Positions 32,366 to 40,500 of a stretch of 51,529 bases of DNA are shown in pieces; positions within the stretch are counted from its first letter, which is position 1, and every line of letters starts with the position of its first letter. Location: the NCBI RefSeq assembly GCF_016862195.1, contig NZ_BOMM01000080.1:1-51529 (forward strand), written 5' to 3'. The notes under the pieces are model-generated. The model was given only the letters and a program-made list of their open reading frames with translations. It ran no database searches and was not told the origin of the DNA. The translations under genes were made by a program, and so were the position numbers. The DNA comes from Paractinoplanes ferrugineus (lineage in GTDB: Bacteria; Actinomycetota; Actinomycetes; Mycobacteriales; Micromonosporaceae).

Positions 32366-33358
32366 TCAGCCGCGGACCAGCCGGCCGACAAGCGCCGCCG
32401 GGGCCCGCCGGAGCCGGTCGTCCGGACCGGCCAATCCGAGCCGGTGGCAGGCCTCGGCCAGTTTGATCGCGTGTTCGTCGCCCAGCTCCACCGCCCGGGC
32501 GATCGTTTCGCCGAGGTCGGGCGGGGCCGACCCGGGATTCGCGAGGGTCGCCGTGAACATGCCGGCGAACACTCCCGCGATCCATTCCGCGGCCCGACGG
32601 GCGTGGTGGTAGGACTGCTCGTGCAACTCCACCGGCAACGCCGGCAGCACCAGGTGCACGGCCGCGGGCACGGTGACCATGTGGACCAGTGGGATCGGCG
32701 GGCGCGGGCTCCGGTCGGCGTAGACCCCCGCCGCGGTCAGCGCCAGTTCGCGTAACGCGCCCTCGGGATCGTCGCCGGCCGTCGGCGGCACCTCGGCGAA
32801 CAGCAGGCTGCCCGGCCCCCGCGGTTCGGTGTAGCGCGCCGCCCAGTAGCCCAGCCCCTGTGCCAGTTCATCGAGTTGGAGCTTGGTGGGGCGTGGGCTG
32901 CTGGCGACCGAACGGGCCGCGTGCACGGTCCGGATGAGCCCGTGCCCGAGCGCCCCGACCAGGCCCGGCAGCAGTCGCGGCCACCAGCGCGCCAGCACGT
33001 CGGGCCAGGGCTCGCCGGCGAGTTCGCGTTCGAAGAGCGCCGTCCAGTCGGCGACCCGGCCGAAGTCGCCCAGGTGCGTACGCCAATCGGCGGCCGCTAT
33101 CGGCCAGCGGGGCGCCGGGCGCTCCAGATAGGGCCGCTGCCGCAGATTGCCCCGGACCCACTGCGGCACGTGGTCCGCGTAGCCCAGCTCGCTCAACGCC
33201 TCGGCGGCCATCGGCGCGTGGCAGGAGAGGAACCCGCCGAACTCGAATCCGGTGCTGCGCAACCGATCCAGAGCTTCCTCGACGGCGGCGGTGTAGCCCT
33301 CGGGAGGCGCGGCGTTCCGTCGCATCCCGTAACCAAACCTTAACTCATGGGTACCCAT
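32366..33358 (-). CDS. Questin-oxidase-like protein (DUF4243)
   Basis: A 330-residue protein resembling the questin oxidase/AflY family, cofactor-independent Baeyer-Villiger-type enzymes that open anthraquinone rings in fungi. Supporting segments are SCHAPMAAEALSELG, VPQWVRGN, WRTHLGDFGRVADW, RWWPRLLPGLVGALGHGLIRTVHAARS and ELAQGLGYWAARY. In this setting it could cleave a quinone ring of the polyketide, as needed for xanthone or seco-type products. The ATG at 33358 has an AAGGAAG site; its start codon lies in a 14-bp palindrome. Two TTA codons (codons 6 and 202) suggest bldA dependence. Family call is from memory of motif order, hence moderate certainty. Confidence 0.75.
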   Translation of the reverse strand: MGTHELRFGYGMRRNAAPPEGYTAAVEEALDRLRSTGFEFGGFLSCHAPMAAEALSELGYADHVPQWVRGNLRQRPYLERPAPRWPIAAADWRTHLGDFGRVADWTALFERELAGEPWPDVLARWWPRLLPGLVGALGHGLIRTVHAARSVASSPRPTKLQLDELAQGLGYWAARYTEPRGPGSLLFAEVPPTAGDDPEGALRELALTAAGVYADRSPRPPIPLVHMVTVPAAVHLVLPALPVELHEQSYHHARRAAEWIAGVFAGMFTATLANPGSAPPDLGETIARAVELGDEHAIKLAEACHRLGLAGPDDRLRRAPAALVGRLVRG

Positions 33359-33359
33359 G
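33346..33359. promoter_or_regulatory. 14-bp palindrome covering the questin-oxidase start codon
   Basis: CATGGGTACCCATG is a perfect palindrome spanning the start codon of the questin-oxidase-like gene, in the 64-base gap to the divergent NarL-type gene. It could be an operator, or a hairpin in the leader mRNA that limits translation. Confidence 0.35.
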
Positions 33360-33422
33360 GCTGCTTCCTTATCGATATGCTTGGTTCGCTATCTAATTAT
33401 TCCCATGCCCGGGGGAGCTGGG

Positions 33423-34145
33423 ATGACCCTTGAAAACAGGACAATTGACAGTAAGACGATCGAAAACAAGCCGATTCGGCTGCTCTTCGCCGACGACCGG
33501 CCGTTCATGCGCCTGGGCCTGCGCACCACCATCGATCGTCTCGCCGGCATCGAGCTCGTCGCCGAGGTCGCCAGCTGGGCCGAGACCCTGCACCTGAGCC
33601 GCCAGCTCCGGCCGGACCTGGCCCTGCTCAGCGATCGGATCCGGGAACCCGACGCGGTGAGCGTCGACGACCTGCTCGGACAGATGGCCCAGCTCGGCGT
33701 CCCGGTCCTGCTGCTCGCCGGCGGCACCGCCGCGGCTCAACGAAACGCCCTGCGCGACGGCGCGACCGCCCTGTTGCACGAGCTCACGGATCACCGTCTG
33801 CTGTGGTCGGCGGTCCAGCTGGCGGCCGCCGGCTACCTGATGATCAAGTCGTCGGCCGCGGTCCCCGCGGTAGCGACCGCCGGCCGGTGTCCGGCAGTCG
33901 CGCTGACCGACCGGGAGAGCGAGGTGCTGGCCCTGATCGCGCAGGGCCTCAGCAACGCCGAGATCTCGGGGACTCTGATGCTCAGTGCCAACACGGTCAA
34001 GTCACATGTCCGCAGCGTGCTGTCCAAGCTGCGGCTCCGCAACCGGATCGAAGCCGTCATCTACGCCTACGACGAAGGTCTCATCGATCGGCGCACCGCC
34101 TTCTGGTCCGGTGCCCTGAAACGCCCCGAGGGCGTCGCGCGCTGA
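33423..34145 (+). CDS. NarL/FixJ-type (LuxR HTH) regulator with an atypical receiver domain
   Basis: A 240-residue regulator with an N-terminal receiver-like domain (about 17-130) and a C-terminal LuxR helix-turn-helix (about 162-222: LTDRESEVLALIAQGLSNAEIS, SANTVKSHVRSVLSKLRLRNR). The acidic pair D24/D25 is present, but the residue that normally accepts phosphate is Ser 70 (LALLSDRI). Conventional phosphorylation is therefore unlikely, and control by a ligand such as a pathway intermediate is possible. No sensor kinase is nearby. The ATG at 33423 has a GGGGGAG site. Divergent from the questin-oxidase-like gene. Confidence 0.88.
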   Translation: MTLENRTIDSKTIENKPIRLLFADDRPFMRLGLRTTIDRLAGIELVAEVASWAETLHLSRQLRPDLALLSDRIREPDAVSVDDLLGQMAQLGVPVLLLAGGTAAAQRNALRDGATALLHELTDHRLLWSAVQLAAAGYLMIKSSAAVPAVATAGRCPAVALTDRESEVLALIAQGLSNAEISGTLMLSANTVKSHVRSVLSKLRLRNRIEAVIYAYDEGLIDRRTAFWSGALKRPEGVAR

Positions 34146-34164
34146 GCGCGACGCCCTCGGGGCG
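34122..34164. terminator. Perfect 19-bp bidirectional terminator
   Basis: A perfect 19-bp stem (CGCCCCGAGGGCGTCGCGC and complement) with a 5-base loop that contains the TGA stop of the NarL-type gene. It closes both this gene and the convergent SnoaL-like unit. Confidence 0.85.
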
Positions 34165-34170
34165 AAGCTC

Positions 34171-34593
34171 CTACCGGGGCCCGTCCCGGAGCTGAGCGAC
34201 CATGCCCCACTCGTCGAAGATGTTCCAGTCCTGCACCACCCGGCCGTCCTCGACCCGCCAGATCTGCACGCCGGACGCCTCGACGGTCCGGCCGGTCGGG
34301 TCGATGCCCCGGTACGGCGCCAGGGTGTGCCGGCCACGGGCGGTGTAGTGGCTGACGACGTACCGCTCGTCGGCGATCTGCTGGTCGACCGTGACCCGCA
34401 TCGGGTCGAACACCGAACGGATGTGCCGCACGCTGCGCTGCGGGCCGGCCGGGCCGACCCGCTTGCCGCTCAGCACGAAATCGGGCGCGAAGATCTCCTC
34501 GGCGACCTCCAGGCGGCCACCGTTCCAGCCCTCCTCGAACCACCGGCGGGCCAGCGCCATGAGGGCCTCGGAACGGCCGAGCGTCACGGTCAT
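34171..34593 (-). CDS. SnoaL-like NTF2-fold protein (polyketide cyclase-like)
   Basis: A 140-residue single-domain protein of the SnoaL/NTF2-like superfamily. Segments ALARRWFEEGWNGGRLEVAEEIFAPDFV, PYRGIDPTGRTVEASGVQIWRVEDGRVVQDWNIFDEW fit the cone-shaped fold. SnoaL enzymes close the last ring of anthracyclines by aldol chemistry; related proteins hydroxylate polyketides. It may carry out a late ring closure. Start overlaps the cupin stop (ATGA); last gene of the unit 37605 to 34171. Confidence 0.85.
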   Translation of the reverse strand: MTVTLGRSEALMALARRWFEEGWNGGRLEVAEEIFAPDFVLSGKRVGPAGPQRSVRHIRSVFDPMRVTVDQQIADERYVVSHYTARGRHTLAPYRGIDPTGRTVEASGVQIWRVEDGRVVQDWNIFDEWGMVAQLRDGPR

Positions 34594-35108
34594 CGCCCGA
34601 CCGCCGAACCGTTCCCGCCACCGGCCGCCGACCCGGCGGGCTGCGGCGGACGCATCGGCTCCAGCCCGACCACGCCGTGCCGGGTGGCGATCGCCGCCAT
34701 CACCGCCGGGTCCGGCGGGCCACCGGCGGCCAGCGCCTTCTCCAGATCCTCGAAGAAGGTCTCATGCCCGCCCGGCGTCGCGACGATCATCAGGCGGCTC
34801 GGTGTCTCGAGCACGTTGCGGAACCGGTGCGCGACGTTGCGCGGGCTGAACACCACCGTCCCCGGCGTCGCCTCGACCGTACGGTCGTCGAGCCGGACCT
34901 CGTAGGCGCCGTCGAGGACCAGCAGGGCCTCGTCGTGGTCGGTGTGCATGTGCAGCGGAGGGCCACCGCCCGGTGCGGTGGTCACCTCGAAGAACGACAG
35001 GAGCCCGCCGGTGTCCTCGGCCCGCAGCAGGAACCGGCCCTGCTCGCCGACCCAGCGCACCGGATCCACGGCGTCCCGCATGATGATCTTCCCAGGTATC
35101 GCGGTCAT
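34590..35108 (-). CDS. Cupin-domain protein (quercetinase-like)
   Basis: A 172-residue cupin with the metal-binding motif PPLHMHTDHDEALLVLDGAYEV and the second motif FSPRNVAHRFRN. The His/Glu set would hold one metal ion. Cupins in aromatic polyketide clusters act as cyclases or dioxygenases. The N-terminus is preceded by an AAGGAGAATC site. It overlaps the SnoaL-like gene. Its longer C-terminal tail (Gly/Ala/Pro-rich) sets it apart from the TcmJ-like cupin at 43723. Confidence 0.82.
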   Translation of the reverse strand: MTAIPGKIIMRDAVDPVRWVGEQGRFLLRAEDTGGLLSFFEVTTAPGGGPPLHMHTDHDEALLVLDGAYEVRLDDRTVEATPGTVVFSPRNVAHRFRNVLETPSRLMIVATPGGHETFFEDLEKALAAGGPPDPAVMAAIATRHGVVGLEPMRPPQPAGSAAGGGNGSAVGR

Positions 35109-35151
35109 GATTCTCCTTGAGATGAGCTGCGGCCGACGGTGCGGGCGAGGA

Positions 35152-36804
35152 TCAGCCGACCTTTTTGCCCTGCCGGCGGGCCCGGATGGTGGCGCGCAGC
35201 AGGCCGGAGGCCAGTTCGCTGACGTTGGGCGAGCCCTTGCGGATCGCCCAGTTGAGGAACCGCGCCAGGGCGATGTTGCTGGGATAGATGACCTGGTTGT
35301 CGCGATCCTTGTAGCCGAAGGTCGGCGGCGGGACCGGGGACTGTTCGATCAACCGGAACAGACGCTCGGCCGCATCGTCCCCGTCGAGCTCGCCGACCTC
35401 GTACTTCTCGCAGGTCTCGACCATGATGTCCCACATGCGCTTCATCTCGTCGTCGTCCGGCCACCAGAATCCGGTGTTCGGCGCCTTCTCGAGATCGGTG
35501 AACGCGTTCTTGTCACCGAGCTTGTAATTCAGTTCGGCCCGGGTGAGTCGCATCGAGCCGTAGTTGGAGCTGATCCCCCAGATCCGGAACACCGCGTCGA
35601 AGAGCCGGAAATTCGAGAACGCGATGTACGAACAATTGACGAGGTCGTCGTTGTAACTGAGCAGGCCCTGTTCGAGTTCCTCCACGTACCGGAATCGCTC
35701 GTCGGAGAAGTCGTCGTCCTCGAGTGCCGCGAGCAGCCGGCCGGACAGCGCGTCGATCACCTCCGCGGTGTTCGACAGGCCCCGGGAGTAGAGCGGGTCG
35801 ATGAAGCCGGCGGCGTGCGACATGAGGCACCACCGGTGGCCGATCGACTGCTTCGAGGAGTACTGGATGCGCCCGGTGGAGGTCCACTCCCGGATCGCCC
35901 GCGCCCCCTCGAACTGCCGCGCCACCGCGGGGAACTTGTTGACGTAGTGCATGAACTCCTCCTCCGCCGACATGCCGTCGGGTTTGGGGTAGGTGCGCTC
36001 GTCGAGTGTGAGACCGACACTGACCACGGGGTTGCAGGACTGCTCGTAGTTGTTGAACGGGATGACCCAGAACCAGCCACGGTCGAAGACGTGGTGCATC
36101 GTGCCCTTGTACCAGGGCAGCGGCTGCCGCTTGGCCGGGTCGATCCCGCAGACGTCGTCCCAGCGCTTCACGTCGATCATGTGGGTGAAGATCGACCGCG
36201 AGTGGTGCTTGAACCGGCTCGGCTTCTCCCGCAGGTCGAGTTTGTCGGCCAGCGGGGACCGGAACCCGCTGGCGTCCACCAGGTAGCGCGCGCGGAACAC
36301 CTCGCCGTTCTGGCCGGTGACGGTGACCGCGTCGGCACCGAGATCGATGTCGGCGACCCGCCAGTTCTGCCGGGACACCGCGCCGTACCGGATGGCGACG
36401 TAGTGCATGTAGGCGTCGCTGTCCTGCCGGAACAGGTGCGGGCCCTGGTAGAGGTTCTTCGGGGTGGCCGCCATGATGACCTTGCGCGGGTCGGGTTCGG
36501 CACCCTCCTCGGCCATCTGGAACGTCGCGTGCAGCTTCACCCCGTGCGTGCTGCCCATGGCCGCCGTCACGGTCTTGACGTCCTGCAGTTCGCGGATCTC
36601 CGGGACGTCGAACCGGGTGGCCAGCGCCTGCTGGCGGACGAGCAGGTGCGGAATGGTGGACTCGCCGATCGCGAAACGGGGATGGCTGCCGGCGTCGACG
36701 AGCACGACCTTGGCACCGTTGCGGGCCAGGATCGCGCCGAGCATCGTTCCGGCATAACCCGAACCGATGATGAGGACATCGCAGTCGTGCTGGTCGGTCT
36801 GCAT
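35152..36804 (-). CDS. Flavin-dependent halogenase 2 (CtcP-like, aromatic polyketide)
   Basis: Paralogue of halogenase 1, also 550 residues and collinear with it. FAD motif GSGYAGT (14-20), GESTIP (48-52) and W-x-W-x-I-P (W244-P249) are all standard, and Lys 90 is conserved. Segments such as FRQDSDAYMHYVAIRYG, FKHHSRSIFTHMIDV and WCLMSHAAGFIDPLYSRGLSNT match CtcP-type phenolic halogenases. Likely installs a chlorine on the polyketide core, at a site different from or following halogenase 1. AAGGAATCC site before the ATG. Confidence 0.92.
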   Translation of the reverse strand: MQTDQHDCDVLIIGSGYAGTMLGAILARNGAKVVLVDAGSHPRFAIGESTIPHLLVRQQALATRFDVPEIRELQDVKTVTAAMGSTHGVKLHATFQMAEEGAEPDPRKVIMAATPKNLYQGPHLFRQDSDAYMHYVAIRYGAVSRQNWRVADIDLGADAVTVTGQNGEVFRARYLVDASGFRSPLADKLDLREKPSRFKHHSRSIFTHMIDVKRWDDVCGIDPAKRQPLPWYKGTMHHVFDRGWFWVIPFNNYEQSCNPVVSVGLTLDERTYPKPDGMSAEEEFMHYVNKFPAVARQFEGARAIREWTSTGRIQYSSKQSIGHRWCLMSHAAGFIDPLYSRGLSNTAEVIDALSGRLLAALEDDDFSDERFRYVEELEQGLLSYNDDLVNCSYIAFSNFRLFDAVFRIWGISSNYGSMRLTRAELNYKLGDKNAFTDLEKAPNTGFWWPDDDEMKRMWDIMVETCEKYEVGELDGDDAAERLFRLIEQSPVPPPTFGYKDRDNQVIYPSNIALARFLNWAIRKGSPNVSELASGLLRATIRARRQGKKVG

Positions 36805-36834
36805 GGGATGGATTCCTTCCGGGAAAAGGGCCGG

Positions 36835-37605
36835 CTAGACCATTGCCGTTCCGCCGTCGACGAGGACATAGGAGCCCGTCAGGTAGGAGGCCTGCGGTGA
36901 CGCGAGGTAGGTGATCGCGGAAGCCACGTCGGCCGGCACGCCGTTGCGCCGGAGCGCGGCCCGCTCGGCCGCCGCCTGGACCAGGAACTCGGGGGCCTCG
37001 GCGGTCGCGGCACTGAGGATGAAACCGGGACCGACCCCGTTCACCCGTACGCCCATCGGGCCGACCTCCCGGGCCAGGCTCTTGACCAGGGCCTCCAGGG
37101 CCGCCTTGGCCATGCTGATGGCGAGCAGCCCGGCACTGGGCGTCCGGGACAGGGCCGCGCCGACCGCCACGACGCTCCCGGAACCGCGCTCGATCATCGC
37201 CGGCAGCACGGTCTGCAGCGGGAAGAAGAGGGACTGCATCTGCCGGGTGACGGTGCGCTCCAGGTAGGACCAGCTGACCTGGGCGAACGGGAGGAACGGG
37301 ACGTCCCGGCCGTAGAGGCCGGTCGCGTTCAGCACCAGCACGTCGATCGGCCCCAGGCGCGTCACCGTCTCGGCCACCATGGCCGCCACCTGTTCGGCGT
37401 CGGTCACGTCGGCGCCGACCGCGATCGCTTTCCCGCCGGCTGCGACGATCGTGTCGACCAGTTCCTTGGCCTTGCCCTCGCCGGTGTGGAAGTTGACCGC
37501 CACCGCGGCCCCCCGGGCGGCCATCTGCCGGGCGGTGTCGGCGCCGATGCCATCGCTGCCGCCGGTGATCAGGGCAACAGTTCCGCGGTAATCCTGTTCA
37601 GGCAT
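36835..37605 (-). CDS. SDR-family protein lacking the catalytic Tyr and Ser
   Basis: A 256-residue SDR with an intact NAD(P) site (ITGGSDGIGADTA) and the usual C-terminal GSYVLVDGG. The active site is altered: the Y-x3-K motif reads I163-S-M-A-K167, the NNAG motif reads LNATG, and the catalytic Ser region reads VAVGAALS. I checked the codon: it is ATC, so Ile is real in this sequence. Ordinary ketoreduction is therefore doubtful; it may bind cofactor or substrate for another reaction, or act structurally. First gene of the unit with halogenase 2, divergent from a MarR gene. Confidence 0.85.
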   Translation of the reverse strand: MPEQDYRGTVALITGGSDGIGADTARQMAARGAAVAVNFHTGEGKAKELVDTIVAAGGKAIAVGADVTDAEQVAAMVAETVTRLGPIDVLVLNATGLYGRDVPFLPFAQVSWSYLERTVTRQMQSLFFPLQTVLPAMIERGSGSVVAVGAALSRTPSAGLLAISMAKAALEALVKSLAREVGPMGVRVNGVGPGFILSAATAEAPEFLVQAAAERAALRRNGVPADVASAITYLASPQASYLTGSYVLVDGGTAMV

Positions 37606-37687
37606 GGAGTTCGTCCTCTCTGCTGGTCATCGCGATCGGTCGAGCCGGTAACGTTCGGAAGAAGCCGCATTTCAGAGGAGCGTTCGC

Positions 37688-38170
37688 ATGGCCGGCAGGA
37701 CGAGAGATGTCGACATCGCTGACCGTGACGAGCAGGAGCCGGTCGGCCGGCTCATCAACCTGACCGCCAAGGCCATGCGCAGCCATTACGACCTGGTGAT
37801 GGCCGAGTCGGGATCGACGTTCGCGTTCTGGACCGTGCTGGCCGTGCTGGAGACCCGCGGCCCGATGATCCAGCGGCAGCTGGCGGAGTCCCTCTCGATC
37901 GAGGGGCCGACCCTCACCCGCAGCCTCAGCATGATGGAGGGCCAGGGACTGGTGGCCCGGGAGCGCACCGGCGAGGACCGCCGGGCCACGATGGTGCGGA
38001 CGACCGCCGCGGGTCATGCCCTGTTCGTGAAGCTGCGTCGCGCCATGGCCGAGGCGAACCGGACCCTGCTCGACGGGGTGACCGCCGAGGAACTGGCCGG
38101 GCTGCGCACCAGCCTGACCCGGATCCGGGACAACTCGCGGGCGGCCGGCCGGCGGTCCCGGCTGCGCTGA
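37688..38170 (+). CDS. MarR-family regulator (single domain)
   Basis: A 160-residue MarR protein: RLINLTAKAMRSHYD, QRQLAESLSIEGPTLTRSLSMMEGQGLVARERTGEDRRATMV is the winged helix. AGAGGAG site before the ATG. It is divergent from the SDR/halogenase 2 unit with an 82-base gap and probably controls that unit in response to a phenolic ligand. The gap has CCGGTAACGTTCGG, an imperfect palindrome. Confidence 0.88.
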   Translation: MAGRTRDVDIADRDEQEPVGRLINLTAKAMRSHYDLVMAESGSTFAFWTVLAVLETRGPMIQRQLAESLSIEGPTLTRSLSMMEGQGLVARERTGEDRRATMVRTTAAGHALFVKLRRAMAEANRTLLDGVTAEELAGLRTSLTRIRDNSRAAGRRSRLR

Positions 38171-38181
38171 GCGCACCGCGT

Positions 38182-38652
38182 TCACCGGACACCCACCCAG
38201 GCCAGGGCCACGGCCGCGATGGTCACCGCGAAACCGCCGAGCGCCACCAGCGTCCGCGCCTGGTTGGCTCGGGCCCAGCGGGCCCGGACCTCCGGCCACT
38301 CGGCCGGCGGATCGCCCACCGGCCAGGCCGCGATCCGCTTGTTCAGCCGCACGTTGTAGACCTCGGAGATGACCGCGACCCCGCCGATCGACAGCGCGGC
38401 CGCCGCGAACGCCACCTTCGTCGCCGGGCCGGGCACGAAGACGATCAGCACCAGCCCGATGGCGAGCGCCACCTTGTTCATCCGGGGCATCATCGGATCG
38501 AATCGCCTGTCGAGCAGCACGTGCACCCGGATCCACGGGTCGGCCGCCAGCGCCCGGATGGTCGGCACGATGGCCATCTCGACGGTGAACAGCACGCCCG
38601 CGAGCAGTCCCGCGAGCAGCAGGAAGAGCGCGGCCAGCACCTGGAGCCACAT
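38182..38652 (-). CDS. DUF1772 anthrone-oxygenase-like membrane protein
   Basis: A 156-residue protein with four predicted helices. The layout LLLAGLLAGVLFTVEMAIVP, a conserved Arg/Asn region (RRFDPMMPRMNKVAL) and EVYNVRLNKRIAAW matches the DUF1772 family, which includes fungal anthrone oxygenases that oxidise anthrones to anthraquinones. It probably oxidises a polyketide ring to the quinone that the questin-oxidase-like protein would open. A GGAGGTGAATCC site precedes the ATG; last gene of the unit starting at 44145. Confidence 0.78.
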   Translation of the reverse strand: MWLQVLAALFLLLAGLLAGVLFTVEMAIVPTIRALAADPWIRVHVLLDRRFDPMMPRMNKVALAIGLVLIVFVPGPATKVAFAAAALSIGGVAVISEVYNVRLNKRIAAWPVGDPPAEWPEVRARWARANQARTLVALGGFAVTIAAVALAWVGVR

Positions 38653-38670
38653 GGATTCACCTCCGGATTG

Positions 38671-39861
38671 CTAGAAGTCGATGCCCATCATCAGTTCGTA
38701 GCTCTGCTTGCGACCCACGCTGCCGAAGAACGTGCGCATGAAGGCGTTCCGGCCGGCTACCCGCAGGTCGCTCTGCCAGCGCCCCATCGAGCCGATCTGC
38801 CACGAGGTGTTGATCATGTCGGTCACCCGGGCGAGGCGGCGCTTCTCGAAGGCCGTCACGGTCTCCGGCACGCTGCTCCCCGACGATCCGGTGAGCATCT
38901 CGGCGAGGATCACCGCGTCCTCGATCGATTGGCCGGCGCCCTGGCTCAGGTTGAGGGTCATCGGGTGGGCGGCGTCGCCGATCAGGACCACCCGGCCGCT
39001 CCCCCAGGGTCCGAGCCGATCCGGCGGCCGGTCGAAGATCTCGATGGGCAGCACCGCCGCCTCCGGGGTGGCGGCGACGATCTGCCGGACCACCGCCGGC
39101 CACCGCTGGTAGGTGTCCAGCAGGGCCTCCACCTTGCCCTGGTGGATGGTGTCCATGGCGCCGCCGACGTCGTCGGAGACGATGGCGTCCCAATAGACCT
39201 CGTCCGGGTTGAGCCGGCTGTACAGGAAACGAAGACCGCCACGCCCCCAGAGGTTGAAGAACGTGCCGCTGGGCACCACGTCCTCCCCCGGCAACGGGGC
39301 GATCGCCTGCCAGGCGGTGTAGCCCGCGTACCGGGGCGGCAGGTCGTGACCGTGGCGCAGCTCGGACCGGACGGTCGAGCGCAGCCCGTCCGCGCCGATC
39401 ACGATGTCCGCGGTGTCGGTGCTGCCGTCGTCGAACCGGACGGTCGCGCCGCCGGCGTCCTGCGTCAGGCCGATACAGCGGACACCGAGCCGGACGTCGG
39501 GGCCGGCCTCGGTCATCAGCAGGCTGTTGAGCTCCGACCGGCGCAGCACGATCGCCGGTGCGCCGTACCGGTCGGCCGCGTCCGACACCGACCAGGTGGC
39601 CAGGCTGCGGTCACGGTCCGACCGGAACTCGTGGATCCCGATCTCGAGGCCGGCCTTCACCACCGCCCGGTCCAGCCCGATCAGGCGCAGGGCAAGCACG
39701 GCGTTGTGCCACAGCATGAAGCCACCGCCGGTCAGCAGGGCGCTCGGTTCCCGCCGGCGTTCGTAGACGGTGACCTGCACACCCCGTTGTTGCAGGGCGA
39801 TCGCTGTGGTCAGGCCACCGATGCCGGCGCCGACCACGATCGCCCGCGCGATCTCGGGCAT
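38671..39861 (-). CDS. FAD-dependent aromatic monooxygenase (PHBH fold)
   Basis: A 396-residue class A flavin monooxygenase. GAGIGGLTTAIALQQRG is the N-terminal FAD site, DGLRS the DG motif, and VVLIGDAAHPMTLNLSQGAGQSIEDAVIL the second FAD motif. These enzymes hydroxylate or oxidatively cleave polycyclic aromatic rings using NAD(P)H. The ATG at 39861 has a GAGGGG site; the open frame extends farther upstream without homology. It lies between an ABM gene and the DUF1772 gene. Confidence 0.9.
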   Translation of the reverse strand: MPEIARAIVVGAGIGGLTTAIALQQRGVQVTVYERRREPSALLTGGGFMLWHNAVLALRLIGLDRAVVKAGLEIGIHEFRSDRDRSLATWSVSDAADRYGAPAIVLRRSELNSLLMTEAGPDVRLGVRCIGLTQDAGGATVRFDDGSTDTADIVIGADGLRSTVRSELRHGHDLPPRYAGYTAWQAIAPLPGEDVVPSGTFFNLWGRGGLRFLYSRLNPDEVYWDAIVSDDVGGAMDTIHQGKVEALLDTYQRWPAVVRQIVAATPEAAVLPIEIFDRPPDRLGPWGSGRVVLIGDAAHPMTLNLSQGAGQSIEDAVILAEMLTGSSGSSVPETVTAFEKRRLARVTDMINTSWQIGSMGRWQSDLRVAGRNAFMRTFFGSVGRKQSYELMMGIDF

Positions 39862-39871
39862 CTCGATCCCC

Positions 39872-40180
39872 TCAGGCGCTCTCGACGCTGATCCGGACCG
39901 TGAAGATCCGGCGTTCCTCGGTGGTGGTGGCGACGAACGGCATGATCGGCGCGGCCATCTCGAGGTGGCGGGGGTGGTCCTCCCAGGCGCGGAAGGCCTC
40001 CTCGCTCTCCCACTCGGCCAGCAGGATGTAGAGGCTGTCGTCGTTCGCGTCGCGCAACAACTGGTCACGCAGGTGGCCCGGTGTCCCCCGGACCGCCGAA
40101 CTGACCTCCTCGAAGGCCTTCTCGAACGCCTCGCGGTCCTCGGCGCGGGGACGCGAACGGACCATTACCCGTACGCTCAT
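39872..40180 (-). CDS. Antibiotic biosynthesis monooxygenase (ABM) protein 1
   Basis: A 102-residue ferredoxin-like ABM protein: VRVMVRSRPRAEDREAFEKAFEEVS, GHLRDQLLRDANDDSLYILLAEWESEEAFRAWEDH. ActVA-Orf6-type ABM proteins oxidise anthrones to quinones without cofactors. ATGA overlap with the preceding ABM gene. Confidence 0.85.
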   Translation of the reverse strand: MSVRVMVRSRPRAEDREAFEKAFEEVSSAVRGTPGHLRDQLLRDANDDSLYILLAEWESEEAFRAWEDHPRHLEMAAPIMPFVATTTEERRIFTVRISVESA

Positions 40181-40500
40181 GGCAGCGTGCTCCTCTCCCG
40201 GACGTCGCCTCCGACGGTCGTGACGACCGAGAAGACGTTCTTGGCGGACTTCTCTCGTAACGGGTCCAGCCCGGCCGACAACTGCCGGCGCACCGAGCTG
40301 CCCTCGAACAACCGCAGAGCCGACCGGTCGTCCCAGTCGCTGGAGATCACGAACTGCCGCGGCTCGGCGGCGTCGCGCAGCAGGGTCTGGCCCCGGCAGC
40401 CGGGCCAGAGGGCGATCTCCGCCGCGGCGGCCCGCCAGATCCGCTCGAACTCGGCCTCCGACCCGGCCCGGACCAGCATCGACAACACGGTCCGGACCAT
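40177..40500 (-). CDS. Antibiotic biosynthesis monooxygenase (ABM) protein 2, with TTA codon
   Basis: A 107-residue ABM protein: LSMLVRAGSEAEFERIWRAAA, PGCRGQTLLRDAAEPRQFVISSDWDDRSALRLFEGS. The start is the ATG at 40500, overlapping the ketoreductase TGA by one base (TGATG). Codon 81 (40260-40258) is TTA, a further sign of bldA-type control. Coupled to ABM protein 1 by ATGA. Confidence 0.85.
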   Translation of the reverse strand: MVRTVLSMLVRAGSEAEFERIWRAAAAEIALWPGCRGQTLLRDAAEPRQFVISSDWDDRSALRLFEGSSVRRQLSAGLDPLREKSAKNVFSVVTTVGGDVRERSTLP

